DNA of 64,000 nt from Linnemannia schmuckeri. Its lineage: Eukaryota; Mortierellomycota; Mortierellomycetes; Mortierellales; Mortierellaceae. Positions 44,145 to 56,777 of the stretch are shown in pieces. Position 1 is the stretch's first letter, and each line of letters begins with the position of its first letter. Position numbers and translations under genes: made by a program. Location: the NCBI GenBank assembly GCA_029449235.1, contig JANATG010000002.1:4464001-4528000 (forward strand), given 5' to 3'. Below the pieces are notes generated by a model. That model searched no databases. It had not been told where the DNA came from and saw nothing but the letters and a program-made list of their open reading frames with translations.

Positions 44145-46617
44145 TTAAGCGGCAATGTCCTGGATAGAGACGGTTGCGGTAGCGCGTTGGTAGAAGGGTC
44201 CTTGACGACGGTGCAGGTCCAGGCGTGAGATTTGGTCTGCAGTGAGCAGATCTGTCCCCTTTGACCTCTTGACCTCATCTGCTGTCTTCAACATTGCCAC
44301 AATCACCTCGTGTTTCGCCACCTATCAAAATAGAAAAGGTGAAGAAGACGTTAATTACGTCCCGTTTTTCATATCAAACTATACAACGAATGCAAAGCGA
44401 CAAAAAAAAAGGGAACCAACAACAGAAACAAAAAGAAGAACCAACCTTCTCGGAATGAGATTGTTCGGCGTTACGATCCATAAGAAACGTCAAAACATCC
44501 CGCTGTGCGGCCAGTTTCTGGCATCCAAAGGAATAATGCGCCAGCGGGATCATGACCGAAAGAGCCGACATGGCCAGTTCCTGAGATTGGGATTTTGCAG
44601 ATGTGAGAAGACGAGTTACAAAGGGGCTTTGGAGGTGGGGGTCGCCATCCAGGCGAGTGTAGAATTCCGAGATGATTCTTTCTGTCTCCTGTGAGGGGTC
44701 CGGGCTGTTTTGAAAGGAGGGTAGTGGGATAGAAGTTAGACATGCGGAGCAAATTACTTGTGCAGGGGGGAGGCAATCTAATCAGATATTCCAGAATGTT
44801 GAAAGAGATTGTATAAGTGTTTTACCTGCAAGAGAGGATTTGGGCGAGAGAGTGGTACCAGGCGACTTTGGCGTCTCGTGGGAGGGATTGTAAGGCGATG
44901 ATGAACTCTTCAGAGCACTGACTCTGAGAGACCCATTCCACATTCTGAATATTCCCACCAATCAGTCCAATCGAGGACATCACTTCCACCTAATTATAGG
45001 CATTTCATTCAAAGAAAATGTTTCTTAGTTAGAATTTGATCCGCAATCCGGTTGGTGAACGAGAATGAAAACAGAAAACAGAAAACAAAAAACAAGAAAA
45101 AAGTAGAAGGAATTACCTTGCTGGACTCATCGGGCTCATAATCATCATCTCCTATAAGCAACTTTTCCAACTGCGCCAAAATCTGATACTTCATGTCGAG
45201 GGTCACAAAATCAACCTGTTCCGCCGCTCCCAATTTCCCATATAACTTCACAATCGCATTCAGTCCCAAGCTATCTTGCCCTGCCTCATTTTCCACAACC
45301 TGCGCAATCCGTGCAAGAACGCCCGAATGGTCCAGGAACTCGCTCCCAGAGAGGGTGGTCCCGAATTCGGCAAGGATTTCGAGGATGTTGAAACGGGTGA
45401 GGATGTCGGTGGATGTGAGTCCGGATTTGAGAGGGTCGAGGAGGGATTTTGATTCGAGGAGGGTGGTGGTTTCGTGGGATTTGGAAGCTAGTTCTGTCAG
45501 TGCTTCGATCATCCTGAGCTGCACAATTGAGTCCCTATCAGAGTGTCAAAGGAAAAGAACGGGCTACGGCGTTATAATCCAGGGATGAGGTATTGTACGA
45601 TAGCTCCTGTAATGACGAGGTAAGGTTCAAATACGACAAGCAATACCTGGAGTTAGCAAGGTTTTTGATTTGATTAAAAGCTTCCGTGTTGTTAATGACT
45701 GCCTCCAGTCTCTCCTGGGTCTCACAGATCTATTGCCGATATTAGCGAGCAGTAAGTTAGTCAAACTGCTCTTTCTGGAAGCGGCACACTTGATTCCTGA
45801 ACTGTAATAATCCGCTTGTAAATATTCCTGACAATCTTGCGTACCTTGAGAAGGGTCTTCTTAGACCTTTCAGCGATAGAAATACTTCCTGATCCAATAC
45901 CGCCGACGATCGCCTTGAACACCGGCGATAACAGCTATCAAAAAACATCAGGAATAACGTAAATTAATGGTCTTTTGTCAACATTCCTGAAATCCCCTTA
46001 ACCTGTCGCCTCAAACCTTCAGTAAAAAAGGTAGAATACTTACCAAGGTCCTAAGAACAGGAAGATCTTCCGCAGAAACTTTATCGACCTGGACCAAACC
46101 CAAGGCCCGGACTCGCGGGGAAGGGGAATCCAGCGCCTGAGCCAATGCCGCAGCCAAGAACTCATCTTGGACGATTGCCGAATAAGGCTGGTCTTTGAGG
46201 AGGAGTTCCAGGATATGACAGGTCCTGTCGATGATCTGTTCCGTATCGTATCCGTGGTCCTGTTGGAGGACTTGGAAGAAATATCCGAAAGGGATCGAGC
46301 TGAGGATCTTTTGTGTGGTCTGTGCTGTCGCATTTGGCCCTATTGATATCCACAACGTCGAAAAACAGGCAGTGTGAATATCGGTCGAAATATCATATTT
46401 GATGTTATCTCCCGAGCCTGAGGCATGGACATTTCTCAAAGCGGAAAATGTCAACATTAATACCTTGGAGGGAATACTCGATGACGAGGAGGGCATCGTT
46501 GATGGCGAGGGGGTCTGTTAAGGTGGTGAAAGAGGTGAGGATGTGGTCGAGTTGAGCGACTCCTGAACCGCCGTTTGTGGCTGCTGACTGGTCGTTTGTT
46601 ATTGTTGATGTTGGCAT
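44145..46617 (-). CDS. PSMD5: 26S proteasome non-ATPase regulatory subunit 5 (PSMD5/S5b) assembly chaperone
   Basis: HEAT/ARM-type helical repeat chaperone that binds Rpt1-Rpt2-Rpn1 during assembly of the proteasome base. Eight exons: 46617-46464, 46339-46044, 45934-45845, 45729-45647, 45534-45117, 44989-44826, 44704-44446 and 44321-44145; all phases agree, giving 546 aa (human protein 504). Helical repeats run throughout, for example YDTEQIIDRTCHILELLLKD, LTRFNILEILAEFGTTLSGS and FLDHSGVLARIAQVVE. The C-terminal family signature is HRRQGPFYQRATATV. Exon 4 was placed by reading phase and acceptor alone and is the least certain. The chaperone dissociates from mature proteasomes in animals; the fungal counterpart Hsm3 is highly diverged, so this animal-like version is of note for a fungus. 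Confidence 0.85.
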
Positions 46618-47803
46618 ATTGGTCGATTTTAAGTGTTGTGTGTGCGTGTGCTGCGCTACGGCGCTGTGTCTTGAGTTGCAATAGTATATATGTCGGAGGA
46701 GATGGTTGGAGTGACAAGATGAAAATGAAAGAATGAAGAGAAATGGCAAACCTTATCCGAAAGTTCTTGACGCGCAAGACGAAAAAAAAAAAAACGAGAC
46801 CCTCAGTTTTGTGACGGCTTCTGATTGAACGCGTGTGCCGTTGTGAAATCGCCGTAGACGGTCACAAAAGCCGGAGGACAGAGCAAGAACTGCCAGCAAA
46901 ACATGGACAAGGACATAAGTCTCTTGCTCTCGATGGTGTCAACACTAGAAAGAAGGACATTCGGACAGAAACGCGAGAAAAACCTTACAGGCGGTCAACC
47001 GTGTCAGAAGAAGAGGCTATTGAAAAACTCATCTCTGCTGCGCCAGAGGGATGATATCGATGATGTGTCCTGACAGCAGCAACATCCGCCTTTGCGCTGA
47101 ATGAGGCTACTTTATCTCACCGTCCGTGCCGCAACCCTGCTGGAATCGCTTCTGGACCACTCGCATAGCGATCGCTTACTAATGGTAGTTTGTGCAACGA
47201 TATAGGCCTCTTGCATCGTTGTGTCGGATTGAGAATCACCGAGTGATGGAGCGTTATGGCGCATAATCTTGCAAGGTCACAGTATTCACGAGCAAGTCCT
47301 TGATTCGAAGCGAACAGAGGCTGTTTGAATGTTGTGTGTTGTGGTGGTAGTGTATCAGATGAGGATCATCTAGCCTAAGATGCGTTATCAAGTTCTAATT
47401 CTTCAAAAAATACGACGCCATCACACTCGAGATTGTCGACCAATGGCCTCAATTTGACCGTTGCGACAGCCGATGCCATGAAGTATCGCCTTTGACAACG
47501 AAAATGAGATCCGAGGATTATTTTTTCATTTAATTCATCGTTCGCGCGCTTTTCTTATTTCTCTCGTCCATAAGTCTTTTTTTTTTTTTTTTTTTTTTTT
47601 TTCGCTGTGAGCGATGGTAAGTGAGCGCCACCAATCTTTTTCTGCATCACGTGTGTGAGGGAAAAGAGCACGAACCAAACGATGCCACGCCAGCGCCAGA
47701 GAGAGAGCAGATCAAAATGCGTAAACACAGAAATACTATTTAGTGTGTTGAGGAAGAAAACACAAATCCTACATTGCCATTGTTTTCAGTATGCTTGTTC
47801 TTT
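46618..47803. other. Intergenic region between the SPC2 3' end and the PSMD5 start
   Basis: About 1.2 kb. A short + strand ORF (46833-47054, 73 codons, mostly charged residues) has no recognised family and is probably chance. A T26 run lies at 47577-47602. I see nothing else. Confidence 0.4.
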
Positions 47804-48871
47804 CTACTCGATGTGAGTGGCCTCAGTGTTGGCCAAGAACTTGGCAATGTCGGCCTCGAACTGCTCCTGGGCGAGAACACCGTCCTCGTCGAACCAGTAC
47901 TGGAAGGCGGTCGAGAATTGCTGATGAGTTGATTTCTTTCCCTTGATGGTGGTCTTTGAAGTTCCTGCTGATGATGAAGATGCTCCGGAGATACCCATAT
48001 GAAGGTCAATGTCGTAGTAAGGGTTGTAGCTCTTGACCGAGGATCCCACACTGATTGTCTGTGTACCATGCTGTAGTGTTATTCAGGATAGAAAACACGT
48101 AAGGTTAGTAGACAGCAAAGGAGTCAGGGAAATATTCTTCTGAAGTTCTGCAGGGGCAAATGGACGTACAGGAGTGGACTTGTATCCAGTGAAGATGGTA
48201 TTCTTCTCAACGAGGTACGCGTACGCCATCATCAACACATTAAACAGATAGTACCTATCATATTTGTGCACATAAAAATTGGTTAGCAACAAGATAATGC
48301 CACGTAACAACAACCGACAAAAAAAAAAGAATGTCAAGGGGGTCCAGTCGTCTCGGTTGATCAACTGCTTACAGGACAACGCTGACGCCGGTCCAGAACT
48401 TTGTGGCAGGGAGCTCGAAGGGGTGGATGTAACCATAGTAGGATCCAGCAGCGGCAAAGGCACAGCCGAGGTAACCAAGAACCAGCTTAATATCTGTGTG
48501 CTTGTGGCTCTGCTTGTATCCTCCCTTTGTCTCAAGGTACTAATTGTTGTTAAGAGTCAAACATACAACGTGTTAGTCCTATTAAAGACAGTTACTATGT
48601 CAGAGCAATAATGGCCGACAAGCGTGCGAAGTAAGATGAAGGTACCTCTTTGAGTGCGTCGTCGCAGGCACTCTTGAGGTCGAGCAGGCTGGACTTGTCG
48701 ACCTTGATAGCTCGAGCTAAAGAAAAAAGGTTGTTTGACGAGAGTACATGGGAGAGTGTGAGTTGATGCGCGTCTCTGTGGTTAAAAAGGAAAAAGAGCC
48801 AGGAATGTGCCGTGAAGCGCGTGTGGTTGTATGTAGGAGCCAAGTTTCATACGATGGGTCTCTGTGGTCAT
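47804..48871 (-). CDS. SPC2: Signal peptidase complex subunit 2 (SPC25 type)
   Basis: Non-catalytic subunit of the ER signal peptidase complex; in yeast it links the peptidase to the translocon and helps precursor discrimination. Five exons: 48871-48853 (19 nt), 48716-48646, 48539-48373, 48254-48170 and 48070-47804, in phase; 202 aa, the usual size. The family order is clear: a short N-terminal part ending with LKSACDDALKEYLE, HTDIKLVLGYLGCAFAAAGSYY as the first membrane segment followed by YGYIHPFELP, a second membrane segment across an exon junction, then AYLVEKNTIFTGYKST and a cytosolic domain with YDIDL. The first exon encodes only MTTETH plus one base; the ATG at 48871 is supported by the good donor and by phase. 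Confidence 0.9.
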
Positions 48872-49409
48872 GGCGTTGGCGGTTGTAAGTGACGAAGGAG
48901 GGGTGAGATTGAGAAAAGGGAGTAAGTGAGGCGTGATGAAGAGGGAAAAGGGGAAGGAGGGAAAAAAGGGAACAACGAAGCCAAGAGAGAAGTAATCCCA
49001 TCACTTTAGTCCAAAAAGGAGAGGCTTAGAGAGGGGCCATTGGAAGAGAGAGGGATTGGATATTTAAGTGCATTGTCTGGGACAACCGCTTCACTCTTCA
49101 TAATAATATTATTTTTTTGCTTTCCATTCATCAGCTCTTTCTTCTTTTATTTTTATTTTTATTTTTATTTTTATTTTTTTTTTGCCACTGGAATCAAAAC
49201 CACTGACTACATCCTTTCACTCGACAACAAAGCGTATACTCAAAGAAACAGCACACATCGACAAGCAGGATACAGCAACGCCAAGGAACACATTCGCCTC
49301 CCCTCCGAATTGAATTCCTTCTCTTTCGTTCTTCTCCTTTTTCATCCTTCTCCCGCCTTTCTCTGTTCTCTGCTCTTGGTTGCATTCAGCTGTAACATGG
49401 CCATAGAGG
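48872..49409. promoter_or_regulatory. Shared divergent promoter region of SPC2 (-) and the SMG5-like gene (+)
   Basis: The two start codons point away from each other across 538 bp. A TTTTTA hexamer array lies at about 49146-49175. No specific regulator site was recognised. Confidence 0.45.
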
Positions 49410-52400
49410 ATGTCAAGTTCTACCAACCCACTTTCTCCTGAAAATCACATCCAAACTGTGCGACAACTATACTTGTAAGCATGTCTCTCTCGTACTCTCT
49501 TGGCTCGACACTCACAAGGAAAAGAAAAGCAAAACAAAAAAAAAGGCGATAACGAAACTACTGCAACGAAGAAAAGAGTACATAACAGTCGACACAGACT
49601 GAGCTCGACATAGCCGAGCCTGCCGCCCCTACCAACTTACTAACTCCGTCTCCCTGTCTCTCATACTTATTCATAGAGATGCATCCTTACTTGAACAAAC
49701 AATCCAACAACATGTAGAGGCCAGCAAGGTCGGCTATCGATCCAGCAATTCTAGTTCTCACCCTTCCTCCCCCGTCAATGACCACCGTCGCTTCAACCTG
49801 TCTGATACCTCATCCACGACCTCCCATCACAGCCAGCGGCGTCAAAATTCGGTCTCATCCACAACCTCACGACGATCTGGCGGTGGTCGTCAGCAGCAGC
49901 AGACACCGCCGGAAGAGCAAGGCTTCCAAGTCCCCTCCTCTGATCATTTTCGATCTGACCACGAGGAACTCTCCTTCTTGCGCGACAGGTAAAGGGAAAT
50001 TATTATCGAATTAAAAACGGGCACGAGGGCTGATGAGAAAGGAAACTGGTGGGGGACGGAACAGGATACGTTAGAAAAGGTTTCTCCCTCGAGAAACACA
50101 AAAATGCCGCTCTTTGGGGTCTCGGTACATGTACAAACAAGGTCATGAAAAATGCATGCTGTTTGTTTGTACACTTGTGTAGATACTAACTGAAAGGGAC
50201 GCTTTGACTCTCGTGGTCATTTATTTTCTTTTTTGCTGACTTTTTTCGATTTAGTCTGAAGGATGTTTACGAGTCTGTGCTACTTGAGGATCTAGTTGCC
50301 GCAGTTGAGAAATCAGTTGACGACCGACTGTGGCGATATGTTTTTTATGCGCCTGTCGAAGAGCTCCGAGCGGAACTGAGGAAGGTATGTTGTGCGAGTG
50401 TGTGATTGAGAGAAAGCAGATAAAGAGAGACAGAGGCAGCGTGTGAGCAAATGAGGCAGTGGAACAAAAAGGCTGAGAGCACATACGCGTACTGGTGGGG
50501 GTGCGTGAGAGCAAACAAAAACATCAGAAAGAAAAAAAAAGGCAAAGCGGGTACACACTTACCGCTGGAGTACTGGAGAAACACTATCTTTCAGCTGACC
50601 CTATGCTCAGAACAACAATACCACAAGCAGTGCTCTCTTGCCTTTTCTCGCACAGAAGTGTGAAGATGCGAAGCGTGCGGGTGCTTGTTTTGTCAGCGTG
50701 CCCCTTCCCTCCCTCTCATTAACTAACCTCAGCCCTAAATATTTTTTCTCATGTCTATTAGCTCGAGAGGACCAGTTCTCGGCGTCAGGAAGTCATGGAT
50801 GAACTCAGTAAACTGCTGGACAAGGGAACTGGATTTTATCACGAGATGATCATGGCCTTGCGCAGTGAACACAACCTTGACCTTGGCAATATTGCTGTCG
50901 AGGTATTACAGGCGGATTCAGGAACACCCAACAGGAATAAACCGTCTGACACTAGTCGATTTTCCCAGCAACAACAAAACCAACAGCGGCAACAGCAGCA
51001 ACCGCAACCGCGTAGCAGGAATGGTCGTAATCGACAGCAGTCCAAAAAGGAGGAATTTCCAACAGCGACCTCGTTGACCCCTACCTACTCGAAAGAGTCG
51101 CTGGCGAGTTGTATCCAAAAGTGCTTTATCTATCTGGGAGACTTGGCAAGATACAGGACTAATATTCGGTTGGAGACACAGGCCATCGAGGCTACATCCA
51201 GTGCAGCAGGAGAATCGACTATCAAGTCTACTCCGCCAAAACCATCGGCATCGGATTGGCAGGCCGCCTTCAGATTCTATCAACGAGCCATCCGTGTATT
51301 CCCGGACAGCGGGAAACCCTATGGTCAACTCGCCATTCTTTCCTCTTACGCCAGCGATGACATTGATGCTCTGTATTGGTACTGCCTGAGGTGAGTGCCC
51401 AATACGTTCTCGAGCGATTGTCTGTCAACTTCAGTGTCAACAAAACAAAGACAAAAACGGACCAGGAAACTAACCGTGGGCGATACGACCATTTGTTACA
51501 ACCTCTAGTCTGGGTGCAAAGAGTCCTTCGGTGGTTGTGAGGGACAATCTCAAGGTGTTCTTTTCTCGGTACCAGAATCGATTCAAGGATCTGCTCGCTT
51601 CGATTTGCCCGAATGTGGAGGACACCAAAGGAGCGATGGCGATGAGCCTGGATGACGACGGTGAGGACGAGGACATGTCAAGTGAGAATGAACCGAATTT
51701 GGCGCAGCAGTTGGCATTGGCACGGTGCGATCTGAGCGTTCTGCTCATCAAAATACAAATGGACCTATTTGCGCCGAACCTCCGCAGGTACTTCGTTTTG
51801 TCCAATGCGCCGTTTTTTTCTATCTGGCGTGAGAGCATCTGCGGAACAAATTACGCCCAGGTCTCAAGACTAACAGATTTTCTTGTTGTTTCCATTTTGA
51901 TAGTGTGACATTTCATGACTCGACTCTACTGGATGCACTGTGTCAAAAATTGTCGAATAGGCTGGCGAGCAGAGGATTTGAAAGCTCGGCGCAAAAGATG
52001 GTGGCGTCGATTGTCTTTATTGTCTATGATCTTCATGCTAGGACGACACTTTCTTCGTTTCCGACGGAATCTACGACCAAGGAGGGTTCTATGGGACTGA
52101 AGCAGGCACAGAGAGCAGGACTCATTTATCTCTTACGAGTGGCGACAGTTTTGCTGGATCGCCAATTGCTCATTTTGAGCTACCTGGAAGGTCGTAAGAA
52201 GGGCAAGTCGACGGCGTCGTTACCTAGGCTGGACCAGGAGTTGATGGCGCCTGTTCATTGTCTAATAGAATTCTGGATGTCGTACTGGGATCAAATTTGG
52301 GGAATGATTCGGCTAGAAGAGAAGTGGGCAGGTGTACCGAGCACATCAGGGTCGTCCGACTTGTCACTCAAATCCGCAGCGGTGACCTTTTTTCGATCCT

Positions 52401-54016
52401 TTGTCAACTTACTCAACATGGATCGTGTACAGTGTGCGGACGAGCCCAGTGTCGATGATACCTCGCAGAGGGCGCTCTGTCTGCTGCAGCAGGATCGGGG
52501 AGATTTATATGGACTCATGCCGTTTCGCCGGTTTCACTTGCAGTTGGCGCCGCGTATGGACACACCCGAGAATTTGGAAGAGACACGATTCAGTCGACTG
52601 TTGCTCTTTGCTGCCAAGGTCATTCAGGCGAGCGAAGGTATTCGAGGGACTGTCATTGAGATGTCCTTTGAACCTCTTGGTGCCACTACGGACTCTGCTG
52701 ATCAAGTTACCAACAGGCCTTCACAATACCGTGTCCTGGATGCCGATGACAAGGTATGTCATTCTTTTAATAACGTTTGAATGTGAAATCGTTGAAGTGC
52801 TAGAGGCTAACGGCGTTTCGATATCGTTTTGAAATTTTAGCGTTTATTGAGAGAAAAGGGATCAAAAATGCTGGCGTCTCACTGGCTTCAGGATCAAGTC
52901 ACGACTCTTCAGAAGGGACTCGAGGAGACTGGATGGAGGAGTGCACAACCCGGACGTGATGGCGATGGTGTCCAGTTCCTCAAAAACAACAACAACGGCG
53001 GTGGACGACGAGACAACACAAACAAAATCCCGATCACTATGCTTCCATCTATGGTTAAGCTTCCTCTTACTGGCCAAACACGTGTGACTGATCACTTCCA
53101 GCGGGACCGGAAAGAGCGAACCAACAGCGGTGGTGGTGTCAGTATCAGGACGGGTGGTGCCCACTCTCCGCAGTCCAGACCCGGTCGAGCCAACAACTAC
53201 AATAGCAACAACAACAACCATCTCTACACCAACTCAAGCAACAGCAAGTACCAGGGTCCTCCACGCTGGACCTGTGTGGTGGACATGTCTGTTCTGGTCT
53301 GGAATCTGAGTGAGATCAAGACATTGTTGGATCATCGGCAGTGTCTGCTGATTGTGCCGCTGGATGTCATCGATCGACTGGATCAGGCCAAGAAGGGTCA
53401 GGACAAGGAAAACCAGAAGACGAGAGAAGCGATCCGGTTCTTGGACGATTGGCTGAATATTGTCAGATGGGGCCGGACTGAACCATTGTTGGTTGGGCAG
53501 AATGTGAAGGACAGTCTTGGACGTTGGAGCGAGGCTGTGCCGTATTTGGTTGAGGAGGAGCAGCCAGAGGAGAAGGAGGAGCAGGAGCAGGGGCAGGAGC
53601 AGGAGCAGGAGCATGTTGCTACGAATGGCAAGAGTGAGGAAGATGTAAATGGGAAGAACGAAACCAATGGACAGGAAAAGCGAGAGAACGGTGATGGCGA
53701 CACTGTCATGACCGAGTCTGACACCAATAGCACTGCAACAACGAAAAAACAACAACAACCAGATGTCAACGATACCCCTACCAAACAATCCGAAGAGGAG
53801 ACTGAGGTCGAGGTGAGGAATGTGATGAATGTGCCGAGGGTATGGCGTCCGATCCTGGGCGCTTGCCTGTTCATGCTCCGGAAACGAGAAGAGGCCCAGC
53901 GGATCCCTGAGGACCAGTTCATCCTGCTGACGGAAGACCCAGATCTAGCCTATTATGCTGGATGGTTCGATATCCCTGTCAGTAATATTCATTCCTGGAA
54001 ACATCACGCCATCTAG
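49410..54016 (+). CDS. SMG5/EST1-family protein with C-terminal PIN domain (nonsense-mediated decay)
   Basis: Predicted phospho-UPF1-binding decay factor. Seven exons: 49410-49474, 49677-49988, 50255-50384, 50762-51390, 51509-51787, 51904-52753 and 52841-54016, all in phase, 1146 aa. The ATG at 49410 was chosen because its exon gives NHIQTVRQLYLDASLLEQTI across the first intron, which fits the EST1 N-terminal helices. The 14-3-3-like/TPR region follows: WRYVFYAPVEELRAELRK, YSKESLASCIQKCFIYLGDL, ARYRTN, FRFYQRAIRVFPDSGKPYGQ and LAILSSYASDDIDALYWYCL. The PIN domain begins near residue 898: CVVDMSVLVWNL, CLLIVPLDVIDRLDQAKKG and REAIRFLDDWL, ending with FILLTEDPDLAYYAGWFDIP. A long Glu/Gln/Asn-rich insertion (about 995-1080) splits the PIN domain. 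The overall match is nearer SMG5 than SMG6, but Asp residues at two catalytic positions remain. AATAAA follows at 54053-54058. Confidence 0.85.
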
Positions 54017-54554
54017 GTTAGCTTGTGCCACCAATTTATGAAACCTCAAACGAATAAAAACGAACATTACTTTTCAGTCAATTTTTCTGTTTATTGCTAT
54101 TGAGTGGTTGAAGGAATATGACCTAGTTGTTGTTGTTGACTTTGCTATTCTTGAAAGGGCTCGTGAGGAATGACCAAAAAGTGGCAAAGACAGACCGTCT
54201 CGGCCTCATTTACGGCGCTGCTGACCATAACCACCACCGCCACCAGGACGTCGATGGTTGTACGTTTTTTCTTGCTTCTTCCGATGACGATTCTGTTGGC
54301 TCCAGCCCTCCGTCGTCATTGTTGTTCTCGTTGATGAAGTGAGCTCTCTGGATGTCGTATTTTGTGGTGGTGCTATTTGTGATATTGCTGCTGTTATTCG
54401 TGTCTATGCTGTTGGTGTCCGTATTTGTATTGCTGGTGCATTCAGTACTGATGTCGGTGTCGCGTTGGCGGCGTAAGTGGGTTGATCTCGAGGTTTGGGT
54501 GGCCTTTGTGGTTGCCCTTTTCCACGTCCACCGGACGGTGGCGACCATGAGGAG
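54017..54554. other. Convergent 3' spacer between the SMG5-like and BTB-like genes
   Basis: The stretch holds the SMG5-like polyadenylation signal at 54053 and a GT-rich segment. A further - strand open frame (54404-54691) overlaps the end of the BTB-like gene in another frame and could be an alternative 3' exon; no splice site supports it. Confidence 0.4.
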
Positions 54555-56777
54555 TCACTGTCGTGAGAAGGGCGACGGTTGTTTTGCAAGGGCCTCTCGG
54601 AAGACCCCCGAGGGATCGACGGGTCCCAAGACATCTCCGAACTCTTGGCTCCAGACGATGGTTCGCAAGTTTTGGGCTGAAGTCTTGACAATGATGGGCC
54701 GAAAGAACCGGTTGACCATTCCGTTGGGTTTTGCGAGTTCGGGGGATTTCCAGAACGACATCGGGTTGGTGTGTTGTTCGATCAGGTGGAGTTGGGTGGT
54801 CAAGAACCGTTGGAAAAGCATTTGGAGGTCGAGACGGTGGAATGCGTCCAAGAGGAGCTCGATCACGTTCAGGGGGTAGTTGGAGCCTGAGTGGTGGGTG
54901 CAGACTTCTTCAAAGTAGATCCAGCGCACCAGGAGTGTGCAGATTTCTACATGCATGTTGGGCGGCCATTGCCAGATTTCGCGTTCCAGGCGACGGGCAG
55001 AGGCAGAGCGGCCAGAAGTGGACTGCTGCAGGACCTGCAGATGCTGCATCTGTTGCTGGTGGTAGTCTGGAGGCGAGAGAGTCTTGGAGCCATGGGGGAT
55101 GTATGTCAAGGGCGAGTGGGGGCTCTTCTCACGCTCCTGTTGGTGAGCCTGTCGTTTGGCCTCTTGCTCCTGCGTGAACTGCTCCATCTTGCGTTCTCGC
55201 TGGTCATTCTCTCTTGCTGCGTTTTTGATATCTACTGGCGACATGGCGTCCGACGCGGCCGCAGAGTCTTGTTGATCAAGCTTTTTGGCCGCACGCATAG
55301 TCTTACGGTTGTTGCCACCCTTTCCATCGTTCTCTTGATGGTGATCCGAGTCGAGGTCACCGTTGCCACTATGGTTCTGGTTTTGCTGCTGCCGATACTG
55401 CGAGCCACCGTTAGCAGCGCGCGCTTGTAAGAGAAGAGGCTGACGCTCGCCAGCATCCGCTTCCTCAAACGGAGTATCTCCCGAGCGTCTGGGCGACACA
55501 TGGCTGCGGTCCGAGCTGATCATCGACAGATCGTCTCTCGGGGACGAGTACAAGGACGGGTCACGCGAGACGCTAACGAATGAGCCGGCCATCGAATGGT
55601 ACAGAGAAGATACATTTGAGCTGTCATCCATCGACATGAGGTTCGTCTCCTGGCCAAGTCGCTGATGTTCTTGGGCAGCTGGGCTCATCTGGGGCGTCGG
55701 CGATCTAGGACGCGACAAGCGCTCGAAAGGCGGTGTAGGTCCTTGATCTTGCGCCATCATTTCAGTAGCGCCATTAATCCCATTGTTGTTGTTCGGGTTA
55801 ACAACCTGGACCAAGTTGATGAACTTGGGGCACACCTCGAGGATAAGATCCTTGTGGACAAGAATGGGAGCGACCTGCGGGTCTGGGAATCGGATCTCGA
55901 CATCCTTGGTGGATTGCGAGTTCCACAGCCAGTCGTAGCGGGGCTTTTGGCGCTGGACTGGATCGAATCTGAACTCGATGCGGAGGCCCTTGGAGTTTTC
56001 CCAGCGGTCGTGCGTCATCACCGTCTTAACTGCTAAGAAATAGAGAACGCGATAGGAGGTGGATTTGTTAGTACTGCGACGGATCAGTGTTTTTTAAGCT
56101 CTCATTATCATTGTATCACTACTGATGAAGAGAAAACTTTTCACTTTGATCACCATATCACCCATCACTATCCGCAATACTCAGCACCAAAAAGAAAGAA
56201 GCAACACACACGTTAGCAAGTAAACAAGGAACTTACCGATGGTACGGTTGCAGTTTGAGAGAGCAGCACTCCGTCGTTGGAAGCTATGGATCAAACTCTT
56301 CTCACCAGGCGGGGTCATGGTCTCGATGGTCACACCGACTTGCAGCGGCGTCTGTGCGCTCACGGATGATATCAGGTCGATCTCGAGATCGAGAGGTCCA
56401 TTTGGGTTCTAAGGTTGTGGTTTTTCATTTGTTATTGTGAGAGAAAAGGTAGATTGCGACCTGCGGATAATTACTTGTGTCACACAAGAGCTGTGCGCAT
56501 AAATAAAGGCTTTTTTTTTTCTTTTTTTTTTGGGAAGTCAAGGACCATAACAGCAGTGCCACATGAGGGGATTCGCTCTTGCTTTGTTTTGCTTTGTTTT
56601 GTTTTGTTTTGTTTTGCATTTACTTACCAGGCGCTTGATAGTAGGCTTGAAGAGGTAGCCCGCAAGGTCATAGAAGGGCCCCTGGATGGGGAAGGGTTGC
56701 TTGATGTCGACGGTCCAGGAGGTCGTCTGAGCTTCCTCGACTGTGCCCAAGGGGGTGTAGTCGAGCGGATTCTTCAT
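54555..56777 (-). CDS. BTB/POZ-like protein with N-terminal beta-rich (MATH-like) region
   Basis: Three exons: 56777-56628, 56408-56237 and 56032-54555, in phase, 599 aa. The first ~140 residues look like a beta-sandwich (TTSWTVDIKQPFPIQGPFYD, ... PLQVGVTIETMTPP) with the placement of a MATH domain. The BTB start is DVEIRFPDPQVAPILVHKDL followed by ILEVCPKFINLV (about residues 150-185). The second half of the fold, HVEICTLLVRWIYFEE and NVIELLLDAFHRLDLQMLFQ, appears only near residue 468, so a disordered insertion of about 280 residues rich in Ser, Gln and Asp splits the fold. BTB proteins commonly link substrates to Cullin-3; that role here is inference. The assignment rests on motifs, not on a search. 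Confidence 0.65.
56581..56617 (+). repeat. TTTTG/GCTTTG pentamer repeat in an intron of the BTB-like gene
   Basis: Tandem GTTTT and GCTTT units lie in the first intron just beyond its donor (intron 56627-56409). Confidence 0.85.

Noticed and set aside
46833..47054. A 73-codon charged frame between PSMD5 and SPC2
   Set aside because: No motif, no splice context and no similarity to a known protein; left as intergenic.
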